Shown in pieces: positions 1 to 6,718 of a stretch of DNA of 16,507 nucleotides. Under the pieces are notes generated by a model. That model was not told the DNA's origin. It ran no database searches and saw only the letters and a program-made list of their open reading frames with translations. The first letter of the stretch is position 1. Every line of letters starts with the position of its first letter. Source of the DNA: Nitrososphaerota archaeon (GTDB lineage: Archaea > Thermoproteota > Nitrososphaeria > Nitrososphaerales > Nitrosopumilaceae); NCBI GenBank assembly GCA_018263495.1, contig JAANXC010000019.1, positions 1 through 16,507 on the forward strand, written 5' to 3'. The position numbers were made by a program, and so were the translations under genes.

Positions 1-1
1 T

Positions 2-958
2 GACTTTCAATTAAAACTCGCTGAGGCACTTACATATTACTCCATGGAAGAAAGTGTAGCCATAGCAACAACTCGTGGTGAATTCCCACTATGTTCTAAA
101 ACAGAATATCCAGAAGGAAAGATTCCGGTTTCAGGATATTATGAAAAACCAAAAGAAGAACAATATTATGATTGGGATGCTCTTATTGAAAAGATCCAAA
201 AGTATGGAATTAGGAATGTACTGACTACTACAGTAGCACCTACTGGTACACTATCTATGCTAGCTGATTGTTCTAATGGGATGGAACCAAACTTTGCACT
301 TGTTTTCGAAAAGAGAGTTACAGTAGGTAGATTCTTTTACACCAACAAAATATTTGAACAGGTTTTAAAAGAAAATAATCTGTATAGTGAAGAACTACTT
401 GCAAAGGTAGCTGATAACTATGGTTCTGTTAAAGGAATACCTGAAATTCCAGATTGGATTCAAAACATCTTTGTTACTGCAATGGACATACATTGGTCTG
501 ATCATCTTTTGGCACAAGCGGTATGGCAGGATTGGATTTCAAATGCAATTGCCAAGACAATTAACATGCCAAATGACGTATCTGTTGATGACGTTAAGGC
601 TTCATATCTTTTGGCACATGAGATGGGATTGAAAGGAATAACAGTTTATAGAGATGGTTCGAGACACAAACAAGTCTTGCATATGACAAGTGAAGATTCA
701 GAAAAGAGATTTGAGGTAAAACCAAGTGATTATCTTACAAGCTATATCTCAAATAATATTAAAAACGAGTACATCAAATCTCAAATTCATAATGCGTTAT
801 CAGCTATCAAGCTAGAAGATTCGCACAAGATAACACAAACTGTCATAGAACAAGAAGACGAAGAAACTTTGTGTCCTGTATGTAAAAACAAGCTTATTTT
901 TGCTGAAGGATGTAATATCTGCATAGATTGTGGATATAGCGGTTGTACATCAGGATAA
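2..958 (+). CDS. nrdJ: Adenosylcobalamin-dependent (class II) ribonucleotide reductase, C-terminal part
   Basis: This is the 3' end of a vitamin B12-dependent ribonucleotide reductase, which makes deoxyribonucleotides for DNA synthesis. The frame is open to the left edge of the window (codons from base 2), so the N-terminal half with the thiyl-radical cysteine and the NPCGE-type loop lies outside. Seen here: the VAPTGTLSMLADCSNGMEP segment, the family phosphate-binding region; the late barrel strand motif ITVYRDGSR; and a C-terminal Cys-rich tail (CPVC at 872-883, then CNIC, C and C), typical of class II enzymes, where terminal cysteines re-reduce the active site. The ATG at 44 is internal, not the start. 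The gene ends just ahead of the tRNA-Gly promoter. Class II use fits a lineage that makes its own cobalamin. Family assignment is firm; the symbol is the usual one for class II enzymes. Confidence 0.93.
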   Translation, partial: DFQLKLAEALTYYSMEESVAIATTRGEFPLCSKTEYPEGKIPVSGYYEKPKEEQYYDWDALIEKIQKYGIRNVLTTTVAPTGTLSMLADCSNGMEPNFALVFEKRVTVGRFFYTNKIFEQVLKENNLYSEELLAKVADNYGSVKGIPEIPDWIQNIFVTAMDIHWSDHLLAQAVWQDWISNAIAKTINMPNDVSVDDVKASYLLAHEMGLKGITVYRDGSRHKQVLHMTSEDSEKRFEVKPSDYLTSYISNNIKNEYIKSQIHNALSAIKLEDSHKITQTVIEQEDEETLCPVCKNKLIFAEGCNICIDCGYSGCTSG

Positions 959-972
959 ACCGTAAAAAACCA

Positions 973-979
973 TTTTTAT
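973..979 (+). promoter_or_regulatory. TATA-like box for tRNA-Gly
   Basis: A TTTTTAT element in a short intergenic gap is centred about 29 nt before the first base of the tRNA, the distance expected for an archaeal TATA box. There is no direct evidence of use. Confidence 0.4.
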
Positions 980-1004
980 GTCAGCAAAAAAATTTGCAAC
1001 ATAT

Positions 1005-1078
1005 GCGGTCATAGTATAGCCTGGTTAGTATTCGGGGTTTCCAACCCTGTGACGCGGGTTCGAATCCCGCTGACCGCA
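1005..1078 (+). tRNA. tRNA-Gly (anticodon UCC)
   Basis: A complete cloverleaf can be folded by hand. The acceptor stem GCGGTCA (1005-1011) pairs with TGACCGC (1071-1077), with discriminator A1078. The D stem GTAT/GTAT (1014-1017 with 1028-1031) has two G-U pairs. The anticodon stem CGGGG/CCCTG (1033-1037 with 1045-1049) closes a 7-nt loop with anticodon TCC at 1040-1042, reading GGA and probably GGG. The T arm is GCGGG-TTCGAAT-CCCGC (1054-1070). There is no intron. CCA is not encoded (TC follows), so it must be added after transcription. Confidence 0.97.
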
Positions 1079-1098
1079 TCTATTTTAATTCGATTCAA

Positions 1099-1104
1099 TT
1101 TTTT
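1099..1104 (+). terminator. T-run terminator after tRNA-Gly
   Basis: Six T residues lie about 20 nt past the tRNA end, in the gap before rnp4. Archaeal RNA polymerase ends transcripts at T-runs without needing a hairpin, so this is a plausible tRNA terminator. It could instead be part of a weak rnp4 promoter. Confidence 0.35.
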
Positions 1105-1127
1105 AGGAGTATAATACATGTTAAATT

Positions 1128-1430
1128 ATGAAACACGCAAAAAGAAAAGTTGCACTTGAAAGGATGTATGTATTGATTAATAGCGCAACATCAAACGCTA
1201 GATTAAATCCTGATTTAGCTCAAAGGCAGGCTAGCTTAGCTAGAAGAATAAGTACTCATTATAGAATAAAGATGCCTTATGAATTAAGAATAAATTTTTG
1301 TAAAAAATGTAAAAATTTTATTGCTCCAGGAATTAATTCGAGAATAAGACTTGGGCGAACCCATCTCAAGTCAATTCGAATAACATGCAACTTTTGTGAG
1401 CATACATATCGCAAGGTAATAGCTCAATGA
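1128..1430 (+). CDS. rnp4: Ribonuclease P protein component 4 (Rpp21/Rpr2 family)
   Basis: This is a protein subunit of the archaeal RNase P ribonucleoprotein, which removes 5' leaders from pre-tRNAs. In known archaeal enzymes Rnp4 pairs with Rnp1 and supports substrate binding. The 100-aa product has the family layout: an N-terminal helical, basic half containing the LARRIS segment, and a C-terminal zinc ribbon with cysteines at 58, 61, 87 and 90 (CKKC and CNFC). PGINSRIRLG between the Cys pairs matches the family signature. Length is typical. It lies directly downstream of a tRNA gene, a fitting neighbour though not proof of co-regulation. An ATG at 1118 is in another frame and closes quickly. 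The rps19e promoter appears to overlap the end of this gene. Confidence 0.9.
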   Translation: MKHAKRKVALERMYVLINSATSNARLNPDLAQRQASLARRISTHYRIKMPYELRINFCKKCKNFIAPGINSRIRLGRTHLKSIRITCNFCEHTYRKVIAQ

Positions 1431-1437
1431 TTTATAA
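1431..1437 (+). promoter_or_regulatory. TATA box for rps19e
   Basis: TTTATAA sits at the stop codon of rnp4, about 27 nt (centre to A) before the ATG at 1461. This spacing predicts a leaderless rps19e mRNA and supports the ATG over the upstream TTG at 1452. Confidence 0.55.
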
Positions 1438-1460
1438 GACGATTTACGAGTTTGACACCA

Positions 1461-1913
1461 ATGGCTAAAGTCTATGATGTACCGGCTGATATCTTAATCA
1501 ACAGACTCGCTGAAATTTTAAAAAATGAAGATATTCCTGCTCCAGAGTGGACACAATTTGTAAAGACCGGCACTCATGCAGAAAAACCTCCACAAAATTC
1601 AGATTGGTGGCATGTAAGATGCGCCTCAATCTTAAGAAAAATTTACCTTCACGGTCCAATCTCAGTTAATGAATTACGTTCCATATATGGTAGTGGTAGA
1701 CCAGTTGGTTATGGCGCTGCACACCACAAAGATGCTGGCGGTGCAATTATAAGAAATGCAATCCATGGATTAGAAAAACTTGGTCTGGTTACAAAAATTG
1801 AGAAAAAGGGTCGTATGTTAACAGCACAGGGCACACAAAAATTAGATAGATTAGCTACTGAAATATTATCTGAGCTAATTGCAAAAGAACCACACTTGAG
1901 CATTTACAGATAG
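1461..1913 (+). CDS. rps19e: 30S ribosomal protein S19e
   Basis: This is an archaeal/eukaryotic-specific small-subunit ribosomal protein needed for maturation of the 30S head region. Recognisable segments are the N-terminal VYDVPADILINRLAEIL, the DWWHVRCASILRKIY motif, GPISVNELRSIYGSGR, and the winged-helix-like end with GAIIRNAIHGLEKLGLV. The product is 150 aa from the ATG at 1461, normal for the family. An in-frame TTG at 1452 would add three residues, but the TATA box at 1431-1437 places the transcript start at about the ATG. The gene is followed after 7 nt by the PDCD5-family gene, a pairing found in many archaea. Confidence 0.95.
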   Translation: MAKVYDVPADILINRLAEILKNEDIPAPEWTQFVKTGTHAEKPPQNSDWWHVRCASILRKIYLHGPISVNELRSIYGSGRPVGYGAAHHKDAGGAIIRNAIHGLEKLGLVTKIEKKGRMLTAQGTQKLDRLATEILSELIAKEPHLSIYR

Positions 1914-1920
1914 TGATATT

Positions 1921-2205
1921 ATGAGTTATCCAAATCAGGATGATGAGAATAAAACTCAAGAAAAAGACAGTCAGCTAAAAGCACAAAAAGACATGATGTT
2001 AAAGCAAGTGTTATCGTCAGAGGCCAGACTTCGTTTAAACAATGTAAGAATGGTAAAACCTGACTTGGCTGACTTGGTAGAAAATTATATTCTCAATCTG
2101 TCAGTACAAGGAAAAATTTCTGGGCAGATATCTGATGACCAACTAAAACAAATTCTAGCTTCAGCCCAACAACCTAAACATGATTTTAAGTTCAATAGAG
2201 TCTGA
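1921..2205 (+). CDS. PDCD5-family DNA-binding protein
   Basis: This small, highly charged protein (94 aa) belongs to the family of archaeal homologues of eukaryotic PDCD5 (MTH1615/YMR074c type), described as double-stranded DNA-binding proteins with a three-helix core. The sequence shows an acidic/polar disordered N-terminus (about residues 1-25), then the family core with LSSEARLRLNNVRMVKPDLA and the C-terminal ISDDQLKQIL helix. The tail is basic and aromatic (HDFKFNRV). The start codon is 7 nt after the rps19e stop, so the two are surely co-transcribed. The cellular role in archaea is not settled; a chromatin or translation-linked role is inference from context. Confidence 0.9.
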   Translation: MSYPNQDDENKTQEKDSQLKAQKDMMLKQVLSSEARLRLNNVRMVKPDLADLVENYILNLSVQGKISGQISDDQLKQILASAQQPKHDFKFNRV

Positions 2206-2212
2206 TCTCAAG

Positions 2213-2224
2213 AAAATATAATTA
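2213..2224 (+). promoter_or_regulatory. TATA box for MDR oxidoreductase
   Basis: AAAATATAATTA is centred about 29 nt before the ATG at 2248, in a 42-nt gap after the PDCD5-family gene. It fits a leaderless promoter for the MDR-citE pair. Confidence 0.5.
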
Positions 2225-2247
2225 AGGGTAAAAAGGCGACAATATTC

Positions 2248-3324
2248 ATGAAGGCTGTTGTATACCGTGAATATGCACCTGATGACGATTATGCTAAAAT
2301 TCTAAAAGTTGAGGATATTGATGAGCCAAAACCAAAACCAGATGAGGTCATTTTTACAAATAAAGCATCTGCCTTAAACTATAATGATATCTGGGGAATG
2401 AGAGGTGTTCCAATCGCAATTCCTCTACCACATGTTTCAGGTTCAGATGTTGCAGGAGATGTAATTGCAGTAGGTGAAGATGTTACAAATTTCAAAGTTG
2501 GTGATAGAGTTGTTTCACATTCAAACTTAGCATGCAGAGTTTGTAAAGCATGTACTGACGGACGTGAATTTGATTGTGTAAAAAGACAAGTTTGGGGATT
2601 CCAAACTGGTCCATTATGGGGAGCATACTGTGAACAAATTCACCTTCCTGAAGTTAATGTTTCAAAAGTTCCTGAGGGAGTTTCTTATGATGATGCAGCA
2701 GCTGCATCAATGACAATTCTTACAGCTTGGCATATGCTTGTTGGACGAGCAAAGATTATTCCTGGACAAACTGTTCTTATCATGGGTGGTGGTTCTGGAG
2801 TTGGAAGCTTTGGAATTCAAATTGCAAAATTATACAATTGTGATGTTATTGCAACCGCAAGCCCAGATAAATTAGATAAATGTCTGGAATTGGGTGCAGA
2901 TCATGCTGTTGATCATAGAAAGGAGGATTGGCATAAGGAAGTTTTTAAAATTTCAAAAGAAATTGCTAAAACAAAAGGCGAAGCACCAGGAATTGACGTG
3001 TCATTTGATCATATTGGTCAAACCCACTGGAACAAACAAATCTCTATGCTAAAGTTTGGTGGTACACTAGTTTCATGTGGTGCAACAACAGGCTATGATG
3101 CAAAAATGGATTTACGACATGTGTTTTTCAAGGGCACAAATATCCTAGGTTCAACTCAAGGAACAAAGGCAGAACTTGATGAAGGACTTTACTGGATGGG
3201 TAAGGGTAAAATTAAAGCAGCAATTGACTCAATTCACACATTTGAGCAAGCTGCAGAAGCTCACACAAAAATGCTAACTGCTAAACAATTCGGCAAAATC
3301 TTAATGAAGCCAGAAGGCGCTTAA
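2248..3324 (+). CDS. Zinc-binding MDR oxidoreductase, crotonyl/acryloyl-CoA reductase-like
   Basis: This is a medium-chain dehydrogenase/reductase of 358 aa. An N-terminal GroES-like domain is followed by a Rossmann domain with the nucleotide-binding loop VLIMGGGSGVGSFG (about 176-189). Four cysteines at 96, 99, 102 and 110 (C-x2-C-x2-C-x7-C) are the classic structural zinc site. The catalytic-zinc cysteine of alcohol dehydrogenases is absent; NYND occupies that place, as in quinone and enoyl reductases. The VWGFQTGPLWGAYCEQ segment resembles the VWGYET.GSFAQF region of crotonyl-CoA reductases. This suggests an enoyl-thioester reductase, possibly the acryloyl-CoA reductase step of the 3-hydroxypropionate/4-hydroxybutyrate cycle. 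A quinone reductase-type role is equally open. The CitE-like gene starts 7 nt after its stop. Confidence 0.8.
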   Translation: MKAVVYREYAPDDDYAKILKVEDIDEPKPKPDEVIFTNKASALNYNDIWGMRGVPIAIPLPHVSGSDVAGDVIAVGEDVTNFKVGDRVVSHSNLACRVCKACTDGREFDCVKRQVWGFQTGPLWGAYCEQIHLPEVNVSKVPEGVSYDDAAAASMTILTAWHMLVGRAKIIPGQTVLIMGGGSGVGSFGIQIAKLYNCDVIATASPDKLDKCLELGADHAVDHRKEDWHKEVFKISKEIAKTKGEAPGIDVSFDHIGQTHWNKQISMLKFGGTLVSCGATTGYDAKMDLRHVFFKGTNILGSTQGTKAELDEGLYWMGKGKIKAAIDSIHTFEQAAEAHTKMLTAKQFGKILMKPEGA

Positions 3325-3331
3325 TCATTTA

Positions 3332-4183
3332 ATGTCAAACATATTTCGTAGCCTAGTTTTTGTTCCAGGTAATAATCCAAGATTTTTAGAAAAAGCAAAA
3401 TCACTTCGAGCTGACATTGTTTGTTTTGATCTTGAGGATTCTGTGCCAGATAAAGAAAAGCAAAAAGCAAGAATATTGATAAAAAATACACTCAAGCAAA
3501 GAAACAAGTATTCTCCAGATGTTTTTGTTAGAACAAACTCACCAGAATCAGGTTTGGTCGAGGCGGATCTTAAAGAGATTATTCAAAAGGGAATAGATGG
3601 AATTGTAATTCCAAAGGTAAATTCTGCCAAGGAACTAAAGAAAATTGAAAAAACAATCTCATCTCTAGAGAAAAAAAGAAAGATCAAAGGAATTCGTTTG
3701 ATGCCTTCAATAGAATCTGCACTTGGAGTTGTGAATTGTTACGAAATAGCCTCATCAAGCAAACGTATTGATGCTTTGGTATTTGGCATATTTGATTTAT
3801 TAAATGATATGGGAATAGAATATACCAAAGGAAATCCATGTGGTGCAAAATATTCTAGATACAAAGTTCCAGTAGCAGCAACTGCTGCAGGTGTTGTTGC
3901 TATTGATGGAATATGGCAGGACTTGAAAGATAAGAATGGGTTTGTTAAGGATTGTCAGGTTGGCAGAAGTCTGGGCTATGCTGGAAAAAGTGTTATTCAC
4001 CCAGATCAAATCAAAACTGTTCATAAGATTTTTCATCCAAGCAAACCGGAAATTGCGTGGGCCAAAAAAGTTTGTAATGTTTATGAAAAATCAACAAAGA
4101 AAGGTAAGGGTGCCACAGTAGTTGACGGAAAAATGATAGATGAAGTTCACTATAAGCGGGCCAAGGCGCTTTTGGAAATTTGA
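3332..4183 (+). CDS. CitE-like lyase (HpcH/HpaI aldolase fold)
   Basis: This is a 283-aa member of the citrate lyase beta-subunit/malyl-CoA lyase family, which cleaves or forms 3-hydroxyacyl-CoA esters with Mg2+. Visible signatures are the N-terminal RSLVFVPGNNPRFLEKA, the FDLEDSVP motif (E35, D36), the metal ligands E128 in PSIESALG and D155 in FGIFDLLNDMG, and the late GKSVIHPDQI motif. No citrate lyase alpha or gamma subunit genes are nearby, so it is a stand-alone CitE-like enzyme such as a (citra)malyl-CoA or beta-methylmalyl-CoA lyase, not part of a citrate lyase complex. Co-transcription with the reductase-like gene suggests CoA-ester metabolism; the substrate is not deducible from sequence alone. 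The ribE promoter directly abuts its stop codon. Confidence 0.87.
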   Translation: MSNIFRSLVFVPGNNPRFLEKAKSLRADIVCFDLEDSVPDKEKQKARILIKNTLKQRNKYSPDVFVRTNSPESGLVEADLKEIIQKGIDGIVIPKVNSAKELKKIEKTISSLEKKRKIKGIRLMPSIESALGVVNCYEIASSSKRIDALVFGIFDLLNDMGIEYTKGNPCGAKYSRYKVPVAATAAGVVAIDGIWQDLKDKNGFVKDCQVGRSLGYAGKSVIHPDQIKTVHKIFHPSKPEIAWAKKVCNVYEKSTKKGKGATVVDGKMIDEVHYKRAKALLEI

Positions 4184-4190
4184 TTTATAA
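4184..4190 (+). promoter_or_regulatory. TATA box for ribE
   Basis: TTTATAA starts immediately after the TGA of the CitE-like gene and is centred 28 nt before the ribE ATG. This predicts a leaderless transcript starting the riboflavin cluster. Confidence 0.55.
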
Positions 4191-4214
4191 CGATCTAGTC
4201 AAATCAATAAAATT

Positions 4215-4799
4215 ATGTTTACTGGCATAATTGTTGGGACTGGAAAAGTCACAAAACTTGATCAAAAAACAAAAAATAGAAGTGCAATACAGATGACTGT
4301 TAATTTAGGAAAGTATGCAAAAGGTTTGAAGATTGGTCAAAGTGTGGCAATTAACGGTGTGTGTCTTAGCGCTACAAAAATTTCAAAAAATAATTGTATA
4401 TTTGAAATGATAGATGAAACAACCAAGAAGACTGATTTAGGTAATGTGAAAGCAGGAAGCACCGTTAACATTGAACGTAGCTTAAAGGTTGGTGATAGAT
4501 TAGAAGGTCATTTTGTTTTAGGACACATTGATGGAGTTGCAACAATAACAAAGATTGAAAAAAAACCAAAGGAAGTAAAGTTTTGGTTTAAGGTTCCAAA
4601 AAAACTAACAAGGTATGTTGTCAAGAAAGGTTCTATTGCATTAGATGGAATTAGTTTAACAGTAGTTGATGCAAAAAAAGATCTTGCATCTGTTTGTTTG
4701 ATACCACATACGATTAAAGTTACGAATTTTAAATCAAAAAAGGTTGGAGACAAACTCAACATTGAAACAGACATTCTAGGAAAATACATTAAAAAATAA
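4215..4799 (+). CDS. ribE: Riboflavin synthase, bacterial-type (alpha subunit)
   Basis: The enzyme dismutates two 6,7-dimethyl-8-ribityllumazine molecules into riboflavin and the pyrimidine that RibH reuses. The 194-aa product has two tandem lumazine-binding beta-barrel domains (about 1-97 and 98-194). Domain 1 has the hallmark MFTGII start, GQSVAINGVCLSA and VNIERSLKVGDRLEGHFVLGH; domain 2 repeats the pattern with GSIALDGISLTVVDA, IPHT and LNIETDILGKYI. The conserved MFTGII fixes the ATG start. This is the bacterial/eukaryotic homotrimeric type, not the lumazine-synthase-like RibC of methanogens. It heads the riboflavin cluster, but a 79-nt gap with another TATA box separates it from ribB. 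Naming varies (ribC in E. coli, ribE in Bacillus). Confidence 0.95.
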   Translation: MFTGIIVGTGKVTKLDQKTKNRSAIQMTVNLGKYAKGLKIGQSVAINGVCLSATKISKNNCIFEMIDETTKKTDLGNVKAGSTVNIERSLKVGDRLEGHFVLGHIDGVATITKIEKKPKEVKFWFKVPKKLTRYVVKKGSIALDGISLTVVDAKKDLASVCLIPHTIKVTNFKSKKVGDKLNIETDILGKYIKK

Positions 4800-4846
4800 G
4801 GCTAATCTATTACCACAAAATTAGTAATTACCATATTTTTAGTAAG

Positions 4847-4854
4847 TTTTATAA
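4847..4854 (+). promoter_or_regulatory. TATA box for ribB operon
   Basis: TTTTATAA is centred about 28-29 nt upstream of the ribB ATG in the 79-nt ribE-ribB gap. It would drive a leaderless ribB-ribH-arfA-amidohydrolase-arfC transcript. I see no riboswitch-like structure here. Confidence 0.5.
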
Positions 4855-4878
4855 CATCTTCAAAATCAATTTTTAGTA

Positions 4879-5553
4879 ATGACATTCGATACAGCAATTG
4901 CTTCTCTAAAACAAGGAGAGTTTGTCATGATTTACGATTCAGACGGACGAGAAAGCGAAGTAGATTTAATGGTTGCAGCTGAATTTTGTACACCGGAACA
5001 TGTGGCAAGAATGCGACAACATGCAGGTGGCTTGCTATGTCTTGCAATTTCAAATGATTTAGCAAAAAAATTAGATCTAGAATACATGCATAACATACTT
5101 GCAAATTCTGAGGATCTTGATTCAGATTCAAAAAATATGGTAATGGGAACAGCACCATATGGGGATCATCCAACTTTTTCAATATCTGTAAACCACAAGC
5201 GTACATACACTGGAATCACTGACACTGATAGAGCTTTGACCATAAAAGAAATGGCAAACTTGTGCAACTCAGATAATCCAAAAAAACAATTCACTTCTTC
5301 ATTCAAAACACCAGGACACGTTCCATTATTGCTTGCTTCAGATGGGCTTCTTTCATCTAGAAAGGGTCACACTGAAATGTCAATTTACCTAACAAAGCTG
5401 GCAAAATTACAGCCAGTTTCTGCCATATGTGAAATGATGGATGCAGAAACTTATGCTGCATTGTCTGTTGAAAAGGCAAAAAAGTATGCAAAAGAGAATG
5501 CCATTCCCTTTATTGATGGCAAGAAACTCTACGAATTTTCAAAGGTGCGTTAA
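4879..5553 (+). CDS. ribB: 3,4-dihydroxy-2-butanone 4-phosphate synthase
   Basis: The enzyme converts ribulose 5-phosphate into the four-carbon unit 3,4-dihydroxy-2-butanone 4-phosphate plus formate; this unit is condensed by RibH. The 224-aa single-domain protein (no fused GTP cyclohydrolase II) carries the acidic catalytic loop DSDGRESEVD (D20, R24, E25, E27, D29), the phosphate-binding YTGITDTDRALT and the closing GHVPLLLAS...RKGHTEMS block with H164 and E166. The usual GHTEA is GHTEM here, a mild variant. RibH starts only 2 nt after its stop. Length matches archaeal RibB. The ATG start fits both the homology and the TATA spacing. Confidence 0.95.
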   Translation: MTFDTAIASLKQGEFVMIYDSDGRESEVDLMVAAEFCTPEHVARMRQHAGGLLCLAISNDLAKKLDLEYMHNILANSEDLDSDSKNMVMGTAPYGDHPTFSISVNHKRTYTGITDTDRALTIKEMANLCNSDNPKKQFTSSFKTPGHVPLLLASDGLLSSRKGHTEMSIYLTKLAKLQPVSAICEMMDAETYAALSVEKAKKYAKENAIPFIDGKKLYEFSKVR

Positions 5554-5555
5554 TT

Positions 5556-5969
5556 TTGAATATTGCAATAGTAGTTTCGGAATTTAACAACAAAGTGACG
5601 TCTAGAATGCATAAGGTTGCACTTGAAAAGGCCAAAGGTTTGAAGATGAACGTCAAATACGAATGTAAAGTTCCCGGCGTCTTTGATATGCCACTAATTA
5701 TTGATACATTACTGCAAAAGAAAGAGATTGATGCGGTTGTTACGTTAGGCGCAATCATCAGGGGGCAAACTAAGCATGATGAAATCATTGCGGATGTTGT
5801 TGCAACGAGAATTTCCAAATTATCAATTAAATATCAAAAGCCAGTTTCCCTAGGAATTTCTGGTCCAGGAATGTCTGAAAGGCAGGCATTTGCAAGAATT
5901 CGACCGGTATCAGAAAGAGCAGTCGAGGCTATCTTGAAAGTATCAGAAGAATTGAAGAGGATAAAATGA
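5556..5969 (+). CDS. ribH: 6,7-dimethyl-8-ribityllumazine synthase
   Basis: This is lumazine synthase, which joins the RibB product to 5-amino-6-ribitylamino-uracil and gives the substrate of riboflavin synthase. The 137-aa chain is typical of the icosahedral or pentameric family. It begins with the conserved IAIVVSEFN strand and includes PGVFDMPL, LGAIIRGQTKH with catalytic H74, and the substrate loop SLGISGPGMSERQA. The start is TTG at 5556, supported by the conserved N-terminus and by an AAGGTG Shine-Dalgarno-like run about 9 nt upstream inside ribB. The stop overlaps the arfA start by 4 nt (ATGA). Confidence 0.95.
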   Translation: MNIAIVVSEFNNKVTSRMHKVALEKAKGLKMNVKYECKVPGVFDMPLIIDTLLQKKEIDAVVTLGAIIRGQTKHDEIIADVVATRISKLSIKYQKPVSLGISGPGMSERQAFARIRPVSERAVEAILKVSEELKRIK

Positions 5970-6718
5970 TGATTCAGATCACAATTATCAAAATCACAGG
6001 TTATGGTCCTTGGACTCTTACATTAGGAAGTGACCGGGAACATGAAATACAGATGCTTCAGGCATCACTCTATCTCCAAATACAGAAATTATTTTCTGAC
6101 AAAAATGGTCTAGTTTTTTCGAATAGATCCGACGAGTTTTTTGCGATTACAAACGGAATTACACTGGAAGATCATATAGAAATCCAGAAGAAACTTGAAT
6201 CATCTTTTGATTTGAAATTATCAATGTCAATAGGTTATGGAAATTCTCCATTTGATGCTAATCTTAGTGCATATGATGGAAAAAAATCTGGAATAAAACT
6301 AAATGAGGAACATAATATTTTTGGATTCATAGATGGCAAAGTAGAATCAAAAGTTACAATCATGCACCTAGATGTGGATAATCTAACTTCTAAAGGCAAG
6401 ACAGTCTCACCATACGAAATTTCATCATTAATGTTCAAACTCTACGCAAAAATGTCTGAGTTTTTCTTATCTAAGAAAGCACTTTCATTTTTCATGGGAG
6501 GAGATAATTTTATGGTTGTTGCAAATTCAAACTATAAGGAGAACGCAGGAGAATTTATTGATATAATTAAAAACGAATTTGGAATTGAACTAAACTGTGG
6601 AATAGGAACAGGGAAAACTGCTAGAAATGCAGTAAAGCTTGCAACAAAATCTCTTGATACAATCAGAGAGATTCGTGATTCAGGAAAAGATAAACCAGAA
6701 ATCTACGAGCTTACATGA
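5966..6718 (+). CDS. arfA: GTP cyclohydrolase III (FAPy-forming)
   Basis: This is the archaeal first step of riboflavin (and in some lineages F420) synthesis. It opens GTP to 2-amino-5-formylamino-6-ribosylamino-4(3H)-pyrimidinone 5'-phosphate, leaving the formyl group in place. The 250-aa protein shows the family N-terminus ITIIKITGYGPWTLTLG, the first palm-like half ending in FSNRSDEFFAITNGI, and a second half with LDVDN (135-139) and the metal-binding FMGGDN (around 176-181), as in diguanylate-cyclase-like folds. The product still carries formyl and 2-amino groups, so a deformylase and a deaminase are needed downstream; see the next gene. It overlaps ribH and the amidohydrolase by 4 nt each (ATGA). 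Confidence 0.93.
   Translation: MMIQITIIKITGYGPWTLTLGSDREHEIQMLQASLYLQIQKLFSDKNGLVFSNRSDEFFAITNGITLEDHIEIQKKLESSFDLKLSMSIGYGNSPFDANLSAYDGKKSGIKLNEEHNIFGFIDGKVESKVTIMHLDVDNLTSKGKTVSPYEISSLMFKLYAKMSEFFLSKKALSFFMGGDNFMVVANSNYKENAGEFIDIIKNEFGIELNCGIGTGKTARNAVKLATKSLDTIREIRDSGKDKPEIYELT

Noticed and set aside
1118..1159. ATG upstream of rnp4 with a GGAG-like motif 9 nt before it
   Set aside because: It is in another frame and ends after a few codons inside rnp4; the RNase P protein clearly starts at 1128.
4800..4878. FMN riboswitch upstream of ribB
   Set aside because: The gap is only 79 nt, AT-rich, lacks the conserved RFN helices, and the TATA spacing suggests a leaderless mRNA.
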